Assembly (NCBI RefSeq): GCF_020382885.2 | Contig: NC_058503.1 | Coordinates: 2,593,110-2,657,109, forward strand | Origin: Scatophagus argus | Taxonomy: Eukaryota > Chordata > Actinopteri > Scatophagidae | Length of the DNA: 64,000 nucleotides | Reading direction: 5' to 3' | Notes under the pieces: model-generated | Databases searched by the model: none | Told to the model about the DNA's origin: nothing | Seen by the model: the letters and a program-made list of their open reading frames with translations, nothing else | Made by a program: the position numbers and the translations under genes | Part shown: piece after piece, positions 1 through 13,800 of the stretch | Position numbering within the stretch: the stretch's first letter is position 1 | Layout: every line of letters starts with the position of its first letter

Positions 1-138
1 GTTTGCAGTCAATATCGATATGTCTTGTGAATATTTCATGGCCCTCTGTGTTTGTACGGTAACCTATGTTTAAGAATCCCATCGTTAAAAAGTGTATTTG
101 ATAAGACTAATCGTCAATACATATCATTATGTGTCCAG

Positions 139-1481
139 CAAAGGAGTGTGGTGGGGTTCTGACGGATCAACAGAGGATCATTCAGTCTCCTGGCTTCCCT
201 GAGGAGTATCAGGACGAACAGATCTGCTACTGGCACATCCGTGTGCGCCTGGGCCAGAGGATCCACCTCCACTTCCTGGAGTTTGATGTGGAGGATGACA
301 CATCATGTCTGGCAGATTACCTGGAGGTGTATGACAGCTATGATGATGTCTCAGGCTTTGCTGGAAGGTGAGGAACACTGAGGGAAAGAAGTGTCCAAAC
401 TCGTAGCTCCCAGAGCTTCGTGGAATTGAAACAGACATGAAATCCATAAGGCTGATGTAAAAGTTAACTGATTCAACAAAATGGTATTAACATGCACAGT
501 GAGACACATACAGCGTGATGTGATATATAACACTGTACAATATTCAATAGATTCCACCACAAATTGCTTGTTTTGTACTGACATTTGAGAAAAAAAATGA
601 CTTATAAAAAGTAATATTACTAATATTTAATTATTTCAACACTATAGTCTTTGCAAGTCAGGCCAAGCCAATTTTATTTATATAGCCTAATGTCACACAT
701 CATAAAGCCTCGGTAGGCTTCACAGTCTGTGCACTGCTGACACATCTAGTACAGATATACTGTATGTAGACTGAAAAGCATAAATGAGTGGCGATCTGTA
801 AGGGGGGCCCCCAAGGTTCATTTGTGTTGATGAAGGAGGAGAAGAAGGTTGTTAGTGAGGACAGAAGGAGGAGAGGGAGAAACACACACAGCTGGCAGCT
901 TGAAGGACACGGAAACAGGAAACAGAAGAAGTTAGAGAAATGCAGTGTTTATCAGATGTTTACAGTTTGTATTCTTGTCGGCAGAGCAAACATGAGCTAA
1001 TAAGTCAGCGAGTCATTGAGACAATAGACAAAATACAATGACTGTCTGCAGATCAGACAGTACCAACGTTACTCTGTTAGACAGCCAAGACGTAACAGAA
1101 GAGACGGAGATTTGTTTTCCTGCCCTCTGGCACACGTTTGAACTGAAGAGAATAAGTCGTGAAAGCTTAATGTGAAGCGTCTGTTTGTTTACAGATTCTG
1201 TGGTGATTATTTACCTGACGACATCATCAGTACAGGTGAGACGTCCTCATTATGTAACATGGGAAACCTGCGGTGTCTCTGTGCCATCGCTGCACACTGA
1301 TGCAGCTCTGGATTAGCAAACATCTGGGTTACATTTGTCCTTAATGCTTTATGTTCCAGGAAACGTGATGACGCTGAAGTTCCTCTCCGATGCTTCAGTT
1401 GTAGCTGGGGGCTTCCAGTTACAGTACACTGCCTTTAATGCGTCCGTGTCTCCACAGAATTACACCTACTATTTTCACTGA
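139..1481 (+). CDS. tnfaip6: TNFAIP6 (TSG-6), 3' part: CUB domain, last three coding exons
   Basis: Coding exons are 139-367, 1195-1235 and 1360-1481 (stop TGA), joined by AG/GT splice sites with matching phase. The product follows the C-terminal half of vertebrate TSG-6, a secreted hyaluronan-binding protein that moves heavy chains from inter-alpha-inhibitor onto hyaluronan. Visible motifs are the opening KECGG, the CUB core QICYWHIR, LADYLEVYDSYDD, FCGDYLPDDIISTG and NVMTLKFLSDAS, with the CUB cysteines and acidic residues near the calcium site present. The N-terminal signal peptide and Link domain must lie upstream of base 1, so the gene is cut by the window edge. The tail after the CUB domain is short and carries two possible N-glycosylation sites (NAS, NYT). 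Its place directly before rif1 matches the human order TNFAIP6-RIF1. Confidence 0.95.
660..760 (-). repeat. 3' tail fragment of a fish non-LTR retroposon
   Basis: The stretch begins with a CAATTTTATTTATATAGCC-type motif and a degraded GGCTTCACAGTCTGTGCA motif, as seen at the ends of common teleost non-LTR elements. The same type of end recurs at 32.1 kb, where it is attached to a reverse-transcriptase remnant, and at 54.9 kb. It sits in a tnfaip6 intron. The family call is from memory and boundaries are approximate. Confidence 0.5.
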
Positions 1482-1577
1482 CCAGGGCTCTAATACACTG
1501 TTGTAATCCTGTTTCTGTATTTATAATGTTATTAGTTAGCTCCTACGCTGTAATTAACAAGTCGTTGTAGCTGATGA

Positions 1578-1594
1578 AATAAAAAATGAATAAA
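1578..1594 (+). terminator. tnfaip6 polyadenylation signals
   Basis: Two AATAAA hexamers (1578-1583 and 1589-1594) lie about 100 bases after the tnfaip6 stop codon and give a short 3' UTR. A T-rich stretch follows. Confidence 0.7.
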
Positions 1595-1599
1595 CAAGT

Positions 1600-3400
1600 T
1601 TGTTAAACATTGTTGGCATTTGATTGTTCTTGTGTTTGAGAAAATAATTACATTCACATGTCCTAAGGATTATTTTAGGGACAATAAATCTTTATTTTGG
1701 TTAGTCCAATTATATTTTCATAGACATTCACATTGCAAAGTCTACCATAGTATTGACTGTTATTTTGTAAAAAGGTATTTGGGTTGATATTGTTACTTCT
1801 GTCTTTGTTGTCTCATTTCTGTGTCTTCCAAGTCAGATTCTTTTGTATTTTCCAGTAGGCTTAGTAGGAAAATCTGTCCAGTCATTTGCTTCATTCAGTT
1901 CCTATGCAGGCACAAAAGTTTCTTTCACTAATTGTCTACTTTAATTGTAAGTTCTCTTGTTTAGATTAGATATAGGTCTATTGTCCTAAACAATTTCCTT
2001 CACAGCTACATAAAGATACACACTCCCAGCAGCATGGAGATACAGACAACACATGAGATTTTCATGGCTTCATTCACACAGCGAGGCAGGTCGTTCAGGA
2101 GGGTCAGAACTCCTGCTGAAGTGAACTCATCTTCAGTTTAAAGACCAGATGGAAGTAATGTGAAGTGGGTGTGACCTCTGCCACCTGCTACTGTGAGTGT
2201 GAGGAGTGTGATGGTTCTGTGGCTCATGTCCCGTGCTGGAACTCACCTCAGGACATTTAGGTACTTGAATTTTACACGTTTTATGCAACTATGCATACTT
2301 CTTCAAAATTCAGCTTTGCATTTTTTCTCCCTTCCTGTTCAGTGAAAATGACTACTTTTTACTTTTCATATTTAAAGTATATTTTCCTGATAATACTTGC
2401 AGAGTATTAAGTAGGGTTTGAATGCAGTATTTTCACAGTGTTGTATTGGTTAACGTGAAAGAGGGATGGAGAACAGTATGGCAAGCTAGGTTCAAGTAGG
2501 TTATACGAGTTTGTTTTGTTGTCCTCGTTAAGGATTTAGTTTGTTTAAGGCACAAAAGCAAACACACAGAAAAATATGACGGTTTTGGGTTTATAAAGGA
2601 AAATGGGGGACATGGGGACAGGTGTCGGCAGGGAACAGCCAGGTGAGAGACACACATACAGAAAGACAAACAGGGGAGGTGGAGATGTGAGAGACATGGG
2701 AGAGAACAGGGAAAGGCAAGGAAAAGCTGCAGTCACAGCTGGAGTCGTGACAGTGCCATGACTCAGCACAATCAAACTGCTTTCCATGAGCAGATGACAT
2801 CAGTCATGCGCTGATCATGAACGTCACTGCTGCTCTATTTTGATCACTAACTAACATAGTTCAGATGAAGATACAGTCCATTTATCAAAGAAAAACTGAT
2901 TACAAGTAGGGCAACAGGGGTCAGTTGATAAAACAACGGTTTCTCAAATGTGAGGGTTTGATTTACATCATTATAGAGCAGATATCAATGGGATTTGGAT
3001 TGTTGAATGGAAAAAAACAAGACATGTGAAGGCATCCCATTGGACTTTAGAAAACTGGCATGGACATTTTGCACAAAAAAATGTAATGAATAATAACAAA
3101 ATAATGTTTAGTCACAGGTCTAATCTCAAACTGAAGTGCCAATGCATTATTCATTTCCTCAGTTTCATGTCTTTTATTGAATTAACTTCTGTTAATTACT
3201 TAGCGCTCATACTCTACTACGTGCTTTATTTTTATTCTATTTCGTCTAATTCTTTTTTAGTCCTCTTTTTTTGTGTGTTGTGTTTAATATTCTTTCTTAC
3301 TGCCTTTGTTGTCTTATCTAAAGCACTTTGAATTGCCTTGTTGTTATTATGTGTGGTATTATGTTAAAGGTGTTTAACACTGTGGGTCCAGGGTCGGAGT
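1600..3400. other. Intergenic region between tnfaip6 and rif1
   Basis: About 1.8 kb of AT-rich sequence without an ORF or domain I can recognise. Small ORFs on both strands have no homology that I know. There is a purine-rich stretch around 2640-2740. I see no RNA gene. Confidence 0.6.
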
Positions 3401-3423
3401 ACTGTTTACTTATAAGGTAAAGT

Positions 3424-3491
3424 GGGCGGGCCTGAGGGTGACGTCTTAGGGTCAAAGGTAATTTTGTACGTCGGCGTGGTGGTTTGGCGCC
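3424..3491 (+). promoter_or_regulatory. rif1: Probable rif1 core promoter (GC box, CRE-like and E2F-like sites)
   Basis: A short GC-rich island in AT-rich surroundings holds GGGCGGGC (3424-3431), TGACGTC (3439-3445) and TTTGGCGCC (3483-3491). These match GC-box, CRE-like and E2F-like consensus sites. An E2F-type site would suit a replication-timing gene expressed in S phase. A probable untranslated first exon with a good donor follows. No TATA box is obvious. The promoter role is inferred. Confidence 0.5.
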
Positions 3492-3499
3492 AGCGATTT

Positions 3500-3674
3500 C
3501 GCGGGGTAACAGCACAAGGAAAAGCGCAACAGGACAAGGAAGCTAGAATATCGAACAGGAAAACAGCAGTGCAGCGTTACAAACATCACGAATGAAGCGG
3601 ACGGCCGCTGTTTGCGGGCTTTAATGGTGTGTCTGTGTCATCTCTGCTGCTTGCATTTCGTCCTGAACTCCGAG
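3500..3674 (+). other. rif1: Probable rif1 noncoding first exon
   Basis: GC-richer sequence ends in CCGAG followed by the donor GTGAGC at 3675. A second candidate untranslated exon, 4250-4298, lies between a TTTACAG acceptor and a GTATGT donor. A third stretch from about 4787 runs into the start codon. The transcription start is not resolved and an RNA read would settle it. Confidence 0.4.
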
Positions 3675-4807
3675 GTGAGCAGTATGCAGTGGATACTGTG
3701 TATGTGTTGGGTCAGACCAGCAGGTGTAAATATGTCTTCGTTAGGGTCGTTTATTTGCTTGTCGTTGAGTCTAAGTGACCCCCCTGGCAGGTAGAACCCG
3801 GGAATGAGGCAGTGTCACCGCGGTGTTTGCAGCCATGTAGTCCTTTTGTGTGAGCATGACACTTTGCTAGCCACAGACTCAGTCTGCTAGCGCTGCTAAC
3901 TTGTGAAAGCTAGTTAACGTTAGCGGGCTTGCTTGTTGTTTCTCCGCATGTTCAGCAAGATGCATCAGTTACTTATTCACTGTGTGGTTACATATCTGGA
4001 ATTATGTCGAGTATGTTCAATAAGTTTTCAAGTGTTATTTACGGCAGACTTGTTGTGGTTGCTCCGAGTGTCCGAGAGGAGGCTGCTAAACGGGACTGCT
4101 GGCCTCTGGTAGCACTCATCAAAACACAGCGATCACATCAGTGTCTTCTTAAGAGACTTTGTTTGAAGTGGCAGCTAACAGCTCCTGCCGTGCATGCAAA
4201 CACATTTTAAATAATCATAACTTTGTCTTTCTTTGTCTCATGTTTACAGCTCTGGATACAGTGGAGGGTGAACGCAGCTTTACATAAATCTTTCTGAGGT
4301 ATGTCCCAGCTTATTCATTATATCAGCTCTCTGAGGTCGCCATGCTAAATGTCTTTATTAATTGAGGAAAGCCTATCCTGCTAAAATGCCAAAATCATGT
4401 TGAATTGCCAAATCTAGGCCCCACACATCAGTGTTTACACTAGGACTGCACCGGTCCAGAGCCACACTGTGCCTGTGGACCAGTGCCACAGTACCAGTGG
4501 TGAGTTTCTTTTGAATGACCCCGGAATGCACTTGAGGTGTGCTTTTCATAGAACGTCTTACTGAACTCGTGTAAGTCACGTTCGACCACTGCTCGTCCAC
4601 GCTGATGGCAACCAACACAGCTGCTCAGATGAGCCGGTCCGTGCCCCCCCCCCCCAAATCCTGATTGTTCATTAGGAGACTAAAGACAAAATCCATGGCT
4701 AATCAGTGCAACCTGAATTTTCCAACATGGATCCTGTGGTCCCTTTCCACAACTCCAACCCTGCTCTGTGTGTGTCTTGTTTGAAGGCCTTGAGGAGGTG
4801 AGTAATA

Positions 4808-7800
4808 ATGATGGCGACGGCAGGGCCTCCAAGCAGCTCCAGCTTCCTTCCCCTGCTAGAGTCTCTGGAGGACAGTGCTGCTGGACAGTCTGAGCAGACA
4901 GATGCCTACCTCACCATTGCCAAGTATGTAATGCATCCTCTGGATGTGCCAGATAGTGTTGTCTTGACTAGAGTATGAGTAAGAAAATTGTTTTTCTTTT
5001 TCCTTTCCAGTCGACTCAGTGGAGAGGAAGGCCGACAGTTCCTCCCTGCAGTTGAAAAGCACTTTTCTCGGTTGGGTAAAGTCACTTTGGTGAGTCTTGT
5101 CCATCTGTAATACATGTAAAGCTGGAGGACCCTCTAACACTCCCATGTTTCAATTAGATAAATGGATAACTTTATTAATCCTCAGAGGGAAATCAGGTTG
5201 TCATAGCATCTCACATTTGTGTGTTAGATAATGAAATGAAAAGGATAAGGTACTTACAATTAAGATAAAGTACTAAAATAAGTTTAAAAGGCCGATAGGA
5301 AACTAGTCTGGTTCAATGCTCATGGATCTGGCATGAGCGGAGGCATTGTAGAGTCTGATGGCACTGGACAGGAATGATTTCCTGTGTCGTTCCTTTAAGC
5401 AGCAGGGTTGAATGAGCCTGTTGCTGAAGCTGCTCTTACGCTTGTCCAGGGTTTTCTGGAGGGGACGAGAGGCGTTACCAGCAGTTTTGCCAGCATTCTG
5501 TCCCTGACCCCCCTCCTCTGTGGTTACAAGCTCAGAGCCAATCACAAATTTGGACTTTTTTGATGAGTTTGTTCTGTCTCTTGGCATCCTGTTCTTTGAT
5601 GCCTGCACCCCAACACACCACAGCAAAGAAGATGGTGCTCACAACAGAGTGATAGAGCATCCGTAGCATCCTGTTGCATACGTTGAAGTACCTGAGCCTC
5701 CTCAGGATGTAGAGCCGACTCGTGCCCTCCTTGTAGACAGCGTCTGCGTTTGTGGACCACTCTAGTTTACTGTCCATTTGAACGACTACCTCTTTATCTA
5801 TTATGCCTAATTCTGTTCTTGTCTTGTTTCCAGGCTCATATAACCAGTCCCAATGCAGAACTGAGCCAAGCTGCCTTGCAAGCTTTAGGGTTTTGTCTGT
5901 ATCATTCTCGCCTTGTCTCTGGAGTGCCTGGTACTTTAATTTTACTTATTTTATACAGCATAGTCATCATTTCAGGTTGCAAGGATTAAACTCTGTGGGA
6001 ATGTTACTGGTACTGACAGTGACTCTCTTTTGTTTGTTATCCAGAAACCTTTGCAGCAGAAATACTATCAGCACTTTGCTCCCTGGTGGTGAAGGCCACA
6101 GATAAGAACACCTGCACCAGAGCGTTATGGGTTATCTCCAAACAGAGCTTTCCTCCAGATGTGGTAGCCAAAAAAGTGAGCATCAGCAGAGTTTAAATAC
6201 AGGGCAATACAAATGAAAAAGGAGTGCGTGGGTGTCACAATGCTGATGTATTGATCCATGTGCCTTCACTCACTCAGGTGCCATCTATACTGGGCACACT
6301 GGAGAGTGTGTGGAACAGAGAGGACATCCAGTCTGTGGTAATGGAACATGAGGCCTTGAATGTGGTCATCAGGTAAAAGAACAGGACATGCTAATGTTTT
6401 ATTGGATAGGAATATTTGTTTTGCCATCCCATGTGTCATTTGTTTATTGAGAGCTTTACTTTTAGAGATTGAGAGCTGTAATTGTTTTTCAGCGATGTTG
6501 ATGGATCATTCTGCCTCTTCTGTGCACATGCATTTAGGGTTTTTTTTTTCCCACTCACATTTACACTTACACACCAGGTGTAAGTTAGCCTAACCCTTGA
6601 CACAATAAGGCTGATTCCTGGACAGGCTTCATCATCATCAGTGAAGTCTTTACTCACATTACAGCAGTACAATAAAATCATTGACTGCACAGAGCAGCTT
6701 CATATAATACAGAGAGAGAAGCAAGTTACTGTGTTGCATGAACCTGGCAGCGGTCACATTTATCTTGTCTTCAAGTGGTGACTTACTAAAAACAACAGAG
6801 ACAACGAGCAAGGGGAAAAAAAGAATTTGTTTCTTCATAGAATCTCAAAATAAAGGAATAAATGGTAAAGTAAAATAGACTTTTTGCCAGGTAGGGATTC
6901 ATTTCTGTACAATTATTGGTTGAGTTTTTGTTCAGTGTCTGTTTTGAGATGACTAGATATTGTCAGTGAGTTTGGTAATGATTGCAAGTTCCAGGTCTGA
7001 AGTTTTGGTTGACTAAATATAGTATTGAGCCAACACAACCGATAGCTTTGTCCTCTTGTTAAAGGTTCACACTGTCATTTAAAAAACCTTCTTTGGTAAC
7101 AGCCTGAAGCAGCATCCAGTCTTTTACAAGCTACAAAGCTGAGTTTATTTCTTTATGATATAAAGATCATACAATATTATATAGACTAGTGGGATAGCAC
7201 TAAACTCCAGCCCGACTTGTTTCATCCACTACCTTTTATAACTACTGTACATGTGTAATTTGGTGTGATCCTACTCTGGTTTTCTCAGGATGCTGGAGCA
7301 AGTGCCGACTCAGATGGGTGATGGAGCAGTGCGGTGGGCAAAGCTTGTCATCCCACTGGTGGTCCACTCTGCATCCAAGGTACGTCTACGGGCCGCAGCA
7401 GCCATGGAATTGGGCATGCCGCTTCTCTTGGAAAAACAGATGGAGGTGGCTGCCATCATTGAACCCATGATGTCCTCAGTGAGTATCTGTGCTTCTCTAA
7501 TTCAGTCTTGATATTTGCATTTCAGATTTTGTGCGGTTAAATATTTAAATTTGATGATATTGATAATGACGTGAATATTCCAGATGCATGACTCATGTGC
7601 AGGGCAAGAATTATCAGTAAGTCACTGATGTGAATTTGTTTGTCTTCACAGAAACTGATCCCAGAGCTCCAGAAGCTTTTCATGTCCAAGAATGAAACCA
7701 ACGTCCTGAAGCTTTGGCCCTTGTTTGTGAAACTGCTTGGGAAGGTAAAGTGTGTATAATGATCCGTCTCAGAAATATTAATAGAGTGAATGTAGAGAAA

Positions 7801-10800
7801 AGGCCCCATGGGACGCATGGACATTAATGAATGCATCCCATGGTACGTATTTTATTTTACTATTTGTTTATGTAGGGCTTTTAAGATGTAAATATTAAGC
7901 TGTTAAATGCATATAACCTGAGCCCACTAATCAATTAATTGATTAATTGCTGCAATTCTGAGAGCAAATTCTTACCCTTAATGATGGAGCACAGCGGTTT
8001 GCTTGAGAAAACCAAATCTTAGTTTTAGACTGACTGCAAGTCTGAAAGTTCTCAGATGTCTGTACATGCAAAGACATTATTTTCAGCTGGTCACATGAAA
8101 CAGATGAAAATATATCTCCTTCACAGTTGCTGCACAGGGGAGGTCCCTTCATCAACTCTCTGCTGCATCTTGAGGAACTTGGTTTCCGCAGCTCCTCTCC
8201 TACCATCAAGAAGATTGCCTTTATTGCCTGGAAGAGCCTCATAGATAATTTTGCCCTAAATCCAGGTGAGCCCCCACCCCCCAACTTATCCTCTTTTTGA
8301 GCCCTTGGGGTGTTTTCACAACTGCAGATCAATTTATTTCAGACCAGCTGAACAGTTTTAGCACTCATCATCATCCTACATCATCAGTGATTGGTTTGCT
8401 TTCACACTACTGACAAATTGTTCCAGAGTCTGCTTGATAGCAGACAGAGACCCAGCTATTCAAACCTGATGCAAAGCAAACAACTGAGCTCAAAAATTTC
8501 TTTGACAGCTTTCATACTACCCAATCAAACCATACTAACTTAGCAAAAGGACATGATTTTTTTAACTGAAATAAACAGGTTAGGTGTGACAGCACCTTTA
8601 GATTTAGACACACTCAGAGTTGATGCCTGTGTTCTAATTTCATACATGTCTCTCCTAAAGACATCCTGTGCAGTGCCAAACGTATGAAGCTCCTGATGCA
8701 GCCCCTCATGTCCATCAATGTCAGGACAGAAGCCCTGCTGCTCACCAAGGTGGAGGTCTGGTGGTACCTGGTGGTCCAACTCGGGCCCAACCTGTCATCC
8801 AACTTTGATCAGGTTAGACATGTCCTTCTTTCTCCCTCAACTACTGTAACACTTGATTGGCACTCTGAAGCCCTCTGTACTTCAAGGAGATTCTGCTTCC
8901 ATAGAGACGAGTGTCCTCTTTGTTTATATTACATTGATCTTAAGCCCTTCAATGGTCTCTCTCCTAAGACCTCTGTGAATCCAGCAGATGGCCTATTGAG
9001 GATATATGAGGTGTATATGTTGGTTATAATGTACTGTGGGCTGAGTGAACAGTATTTGTCTCTCTCCAGGTTTCTGTTCCTTTGCTGCAGTGCACCATTG
9101 GTTCTGACTCCTCCTCCGTCCCAGGCACCCCTTCAAGAACTACCAGTCAAAATGGTGCTGCTACACCTTCCACTCCCAAGACCGGTGTGTTTAAACCCCC
9201 ACTGCCCTCCACCTAGGCCTATCAAACTCTTACAGTAATTTATGCACTAGTCCAGCTAACATGAAGTCTGAATTTGCATCAGGGTGGGCAGACACACTGA
9301 TAGAAAGGGTTTCTTTTTTTTTTATTTATTTATTTTTTTTTAAACCTATTTCAGGCACTCCAGCCTTCAGCAACCCAGCCAATACGTCTCGGATGAGCCT
9401 GAACTCCAGTGTCCAGGTGCCCACCACCTTCTCCTCCATCCAGCTGCTGGGCCTGGAGATGTTGCTTCACTACTTTCTAGGACCAGAGATTATTGCTTTA
9501 GCAGCAAAGAACAAACTCATCTTGAGTCTTGGTGAGAGTCACAGCCACACATTATCTGCTTGTACATGATGAAGCATCCACATTATAGATTCTGTAGCTT
9601 GTTTGCAGCAACATCCAAGTGAGTGTTGTGCGGACTTGTAATGAATCTTTCCATCCGTCATGAGATACATTAGGAGTCTGGACAGACTTGGATGTAACCT
9701 AAACATTACTCTTCCAGAGCCCTTGAACCACCCACTCCTTTCTGGAGCTTCGTCTTTCTCTAAACATGCCGCTGTCCTCACCTCCAACATCAGAGACGGG
9801 TTCATCAACATTGGCAAAGATGCTCCAGGTAAACGTCAACTTTATGGAATGGAGCTGCTTAAAATTCATCACTGACTCTTTTCAGCTATGAAAGTGTGTA
9901 TATCAGAATCAGAATCAGAATTCTTTATTTGTCACATGTGGATGTGCATCCACAGTGAAATGAAATATTTTCTCTGCAGTCACTGTTCAGAGTGCTGTCA
10001 AGACAAAACTTCCAGATAAACTGAAGGAGGTTGTGCTTGCATAAATGCTGAGTTCACAAGTATGTAAACGTGTTGGGAGCAAGTGCATCATTTTAAGTGA
10101 CTTATAGAAATACTCAAAAGTACCCTGGTTGTTGTTGTTTTTCTGCAGTTTGTTTCTTAGCAGGTATTCAGAGCATAAACAGTGTAGGGGGATGTGTTAG
10201 TGGGATATGCTGTATAAGGTTAGTGTGAGACAGCGAAATACAGTCCAGGAAGTCCTGTTTGAGTAACACATTAATATGCTGAAAGCCTCAGATGTCAAAA
10301 CACTGCACAGCGGTTTGTAATACTCCCAGGCTGAAGTTTGAGTCTGGACAGTTATCACTGCAGCAATTGTTGCATCTTAAGTCATGATGATTGTGAGGTC
10401 AGCAGTGTGATAAACAAGATGCTCTTGCATGTATTTGGCCAAGACTGCACCATATCAGATGACGCCACATTGCATTTAAGTTCACTTTAATTTTGTGTTT
10501 TGTTTTTTTTTTTTCCCCTTTTTCTCCTCCCATTGATTTGGGATAAGGGGTTAGAGGAACTAAGTTGGGGTCTGATGGACCAGGGACAGTAAAATTTTAT
10601 GCATGGAAAGCAGTGGTGATCTGACAGTCTTGACAGAAGCTGAAATGTCTGCCCGAGTGTGTTAGTTCCCAGTTACTGAAGTGTGCATTCTGATTTCCTC
10701 GCTTAGCAGGTCAAACCCAAGTGAACCTTCTCTTGAGTAAATGTAACCGTCTTCTTCTCTTTTTCTCCTGCAGAATCTCTTTTGGCTGTCATATGGACAA

Positions 10801-13800
10801 GCCTTGTCCGGTTTGTTAACTCAACTATAGAGTCTGGTGAGTCCTCTTCACTGACACTAAGTCTGAACTGTTTACGTCTGATTATGGAGAGCACTCCCAA
10901 GCAAATGTCTGTGAATATTCCACTCATTTGTTCCAACTTTCTGTCGAGTCTTATCTATTCTGCTCTCCAGGTCAGTTGTTGAAACACATTTATTGACAAG
11001 GTGATGTCATAATTCATTGACCAGTTAGATGCTAAAGATATTTGCAGGGTACTTGTATGTTAATTACCAAAATAAGACATGTTGCAGTGCAGAAGTGACA
11101 AAACAACACGTCTACTTTCAAATGCCAGCTGTAAATTGAAGGGACAAATGAGATTCTACATAATGAATGTCATTCTCGCTGATTTATATTATTGTCTTTA
11201 ATAGATAGCCATTTGAACTGTCATTGTGGCTGCTGCTCAGCAGGGTGGGCTCTGAAGTGTTGGTTCTCGCCTTGCAGCTCCACATAGAGCACTCTGATTG
11301 GGTCTGGGCTCTATCATTGGGGGTGGAGGACTGGTGAGACCTCATCCTCACCTCCTGCCCAACTCACTCCCACTGTCATCAGTTTAAGTCTGAGTGTTCA
11401 GAGCCTTGCGGTCTGGACTGCTGTGAAGAGAAAAAACGCTGAGGGGTCTGTCCCCAATGATGACTCTCTTAAATCAGACACATTTCCTGCTCTCAAACAA
11501 AGCTTCAAGAAAATAAGTCATTCTTCAAGAATGTGTTTGTGGTTGGCATTGTTTTTGAGATGAATGTCATCCCTGACTGTCAGCAGGCAGTAAGAAGGAT
11601 CGTCACGGCTGTGAAGTTCTGACTGTGATGCTTCAGGCTCTGCAGAGCATCGTCACCTCAGAAGCTGTGCCTGCAGACAAAGTCCTGGTAAGACACATCA
11701 TCAACCCTTCATGACATGTCATGTCCTTTTTTGTTTGTGTTGATACATGATGTCTGGGTCTGGGGTGTTTTTTTTTTGTTATTTTTTAACCATGTGAACA
11801 CTGTATGTGGTCAGACATCAGATACATGTTACTACACATTGCCAGGGAGATAGTATTTAGTCTTACAGTCTTTAGGGCATCACTTAAGTTTTGTAAAACA
11901 ATTATGTTGTTTAGCATCTTTTTAACTAAAACTATTTTCCTTATAGAAATAGATATTTAGTTAGTTTCATGTGTTTTTAGCTTTCAGTGACACTTATTTC
12001 AGCCTCTTTGACTGACAATAAAACCGTGATTTGAATGCTGTGTTGCAGTTTTTACGAGTTGTTGGGGTTAAAATGGCTAACATCCAAATATCCGCTAAAT
12101 GTTTTACCTCAGATGCTGTTTGAGGCCACAGTGAAAGGTATTCCTCAGAGAGTTCTTGGCTCTGCCTCCTATCAAGTGGGCAAGATGGATGTGCTGAATG
12201 TGAGTGCTTGCTGGCACACTGTTTCACATATACTCGCAATCAGTCGTGATGGAAATGCTCATAAAGAGGATTGGTTAAACTTTTTTGTCTCTTTCCTCAG
12301 GGAACACCGGCTCTGTACCTTATTCTTCTGCTCTACAACAGCAGTATGCTCTCAGCTTACATTGAGGACGAGAGGTAGTTTCCATATTTTTTATAATATT
12401 TAAGTTTTAACTTTCAATAAGTGTCTGTTTGATCTCTGCTCACATTTGTATTTAAGTGATTAAAGTGTTTTCAGTAACGGTTTGGCATCCTCTGGCAAGA
12501 CAAATAAAAAGTGCAGGATCAGTTTGAATTAATCCAATTTGTAAGCTTTTTCTGGTTTTTTTTTTTTTTTTTTTTTTTTTTTCTTGACCCAGCACTGAGA
12601 AAATTACCAAGTTAATCCTTTTTTTACAAAAAAATTGTATTCATAAAAGTAGGATGTACTGTGTATATTTACTTTGTCTAATAAAAAGAGTCTTTCTTAT
12701 TGTCTTTTACCTGCAGGTTTTATCAGTGCCTTGAAACGTTGGTGAGCTGCGGTTTGTCAGGCCCCACGTCCTCTCTGGCGTTCGGGGAGGCGGTGCTGGC
12801 GGCCATCGGGCGCAGTGCTGCATCTCTGCAGAACAAGGAGCAGCTGTGGAGGATGTGGAGCGTGGTGGTCAGCCCGCTTACTGACACCATCACACAGGTA
12901 GGAAGCATGTTGGGTATGACTTTAGAATTGAATAATCCAAAAATGTAGCAGGAAAACACCATAAAGCATCACAGACACTTCTGATTAAATTTAGTCAGAA
13001 ATTTTAAAAACTACCCGTGTAGAAATAAATGGGATATTGTTATGATTTTGTCATCTAATTATTCAAAATTCTGTAATCAAAGAAGAAGAATGTAATGGCA
13101 GATGTGGCCAGCTTATTTCAACAGGGGAAAATAGGAACAAAAATCAACGCTTTTTTTTTTTTTAAACAACACTCATGAGCAGTTGTTGGTTTCTGAGTTT
13201 ACAGAACGAAGTCTCTGTCTCGGCCAAACTCTGACTTAGAGAGCATTTAGAAATGAGTCGCCTTTACCAACCAGTGTGAAAGATAACCCTGTGATATTTA
13301 CTCACAAAATGAAAAATCTGCCTGTGTTTATCACTTAATTTTGGACCCCAGTTGTCAACCCAGACAGAAAGCACAGTGAGTGGAGTGGCTGTTAAACAAC
13401 ATCTTATAGTTTTAACTTAATTCTGGTGACTGCTTTTCATTTATTTTTAAAATAATTGATCTCTTCTCTAATGAGAAGTGATTCTAATGAAGAACTTCTG
13501 CTTAACTTAAGGCAGAAATGACATTAAGAATCATAGAAGTGATCACAGGTACTTACAATGAAGGAGTTAATGAGGCTCCAACAGAGCACCAGATGAATTT
13601 CATCTCACATGAGCTACATTTTCAATCTCTACTTTTTTTTTTTTTTCCCCAGTCTAATGAAGTTAACCAAGGTGACGCTCTGGAGCACAACTTCAGTGCT
13701 ACGCATTCTGCCTTGTTGTTCCCCATTACACACCTACTACATGGTGCACCACTACAGCAGGTTGGTTTTATTAGTTATTATAAGATTTTATTTTATTTGT

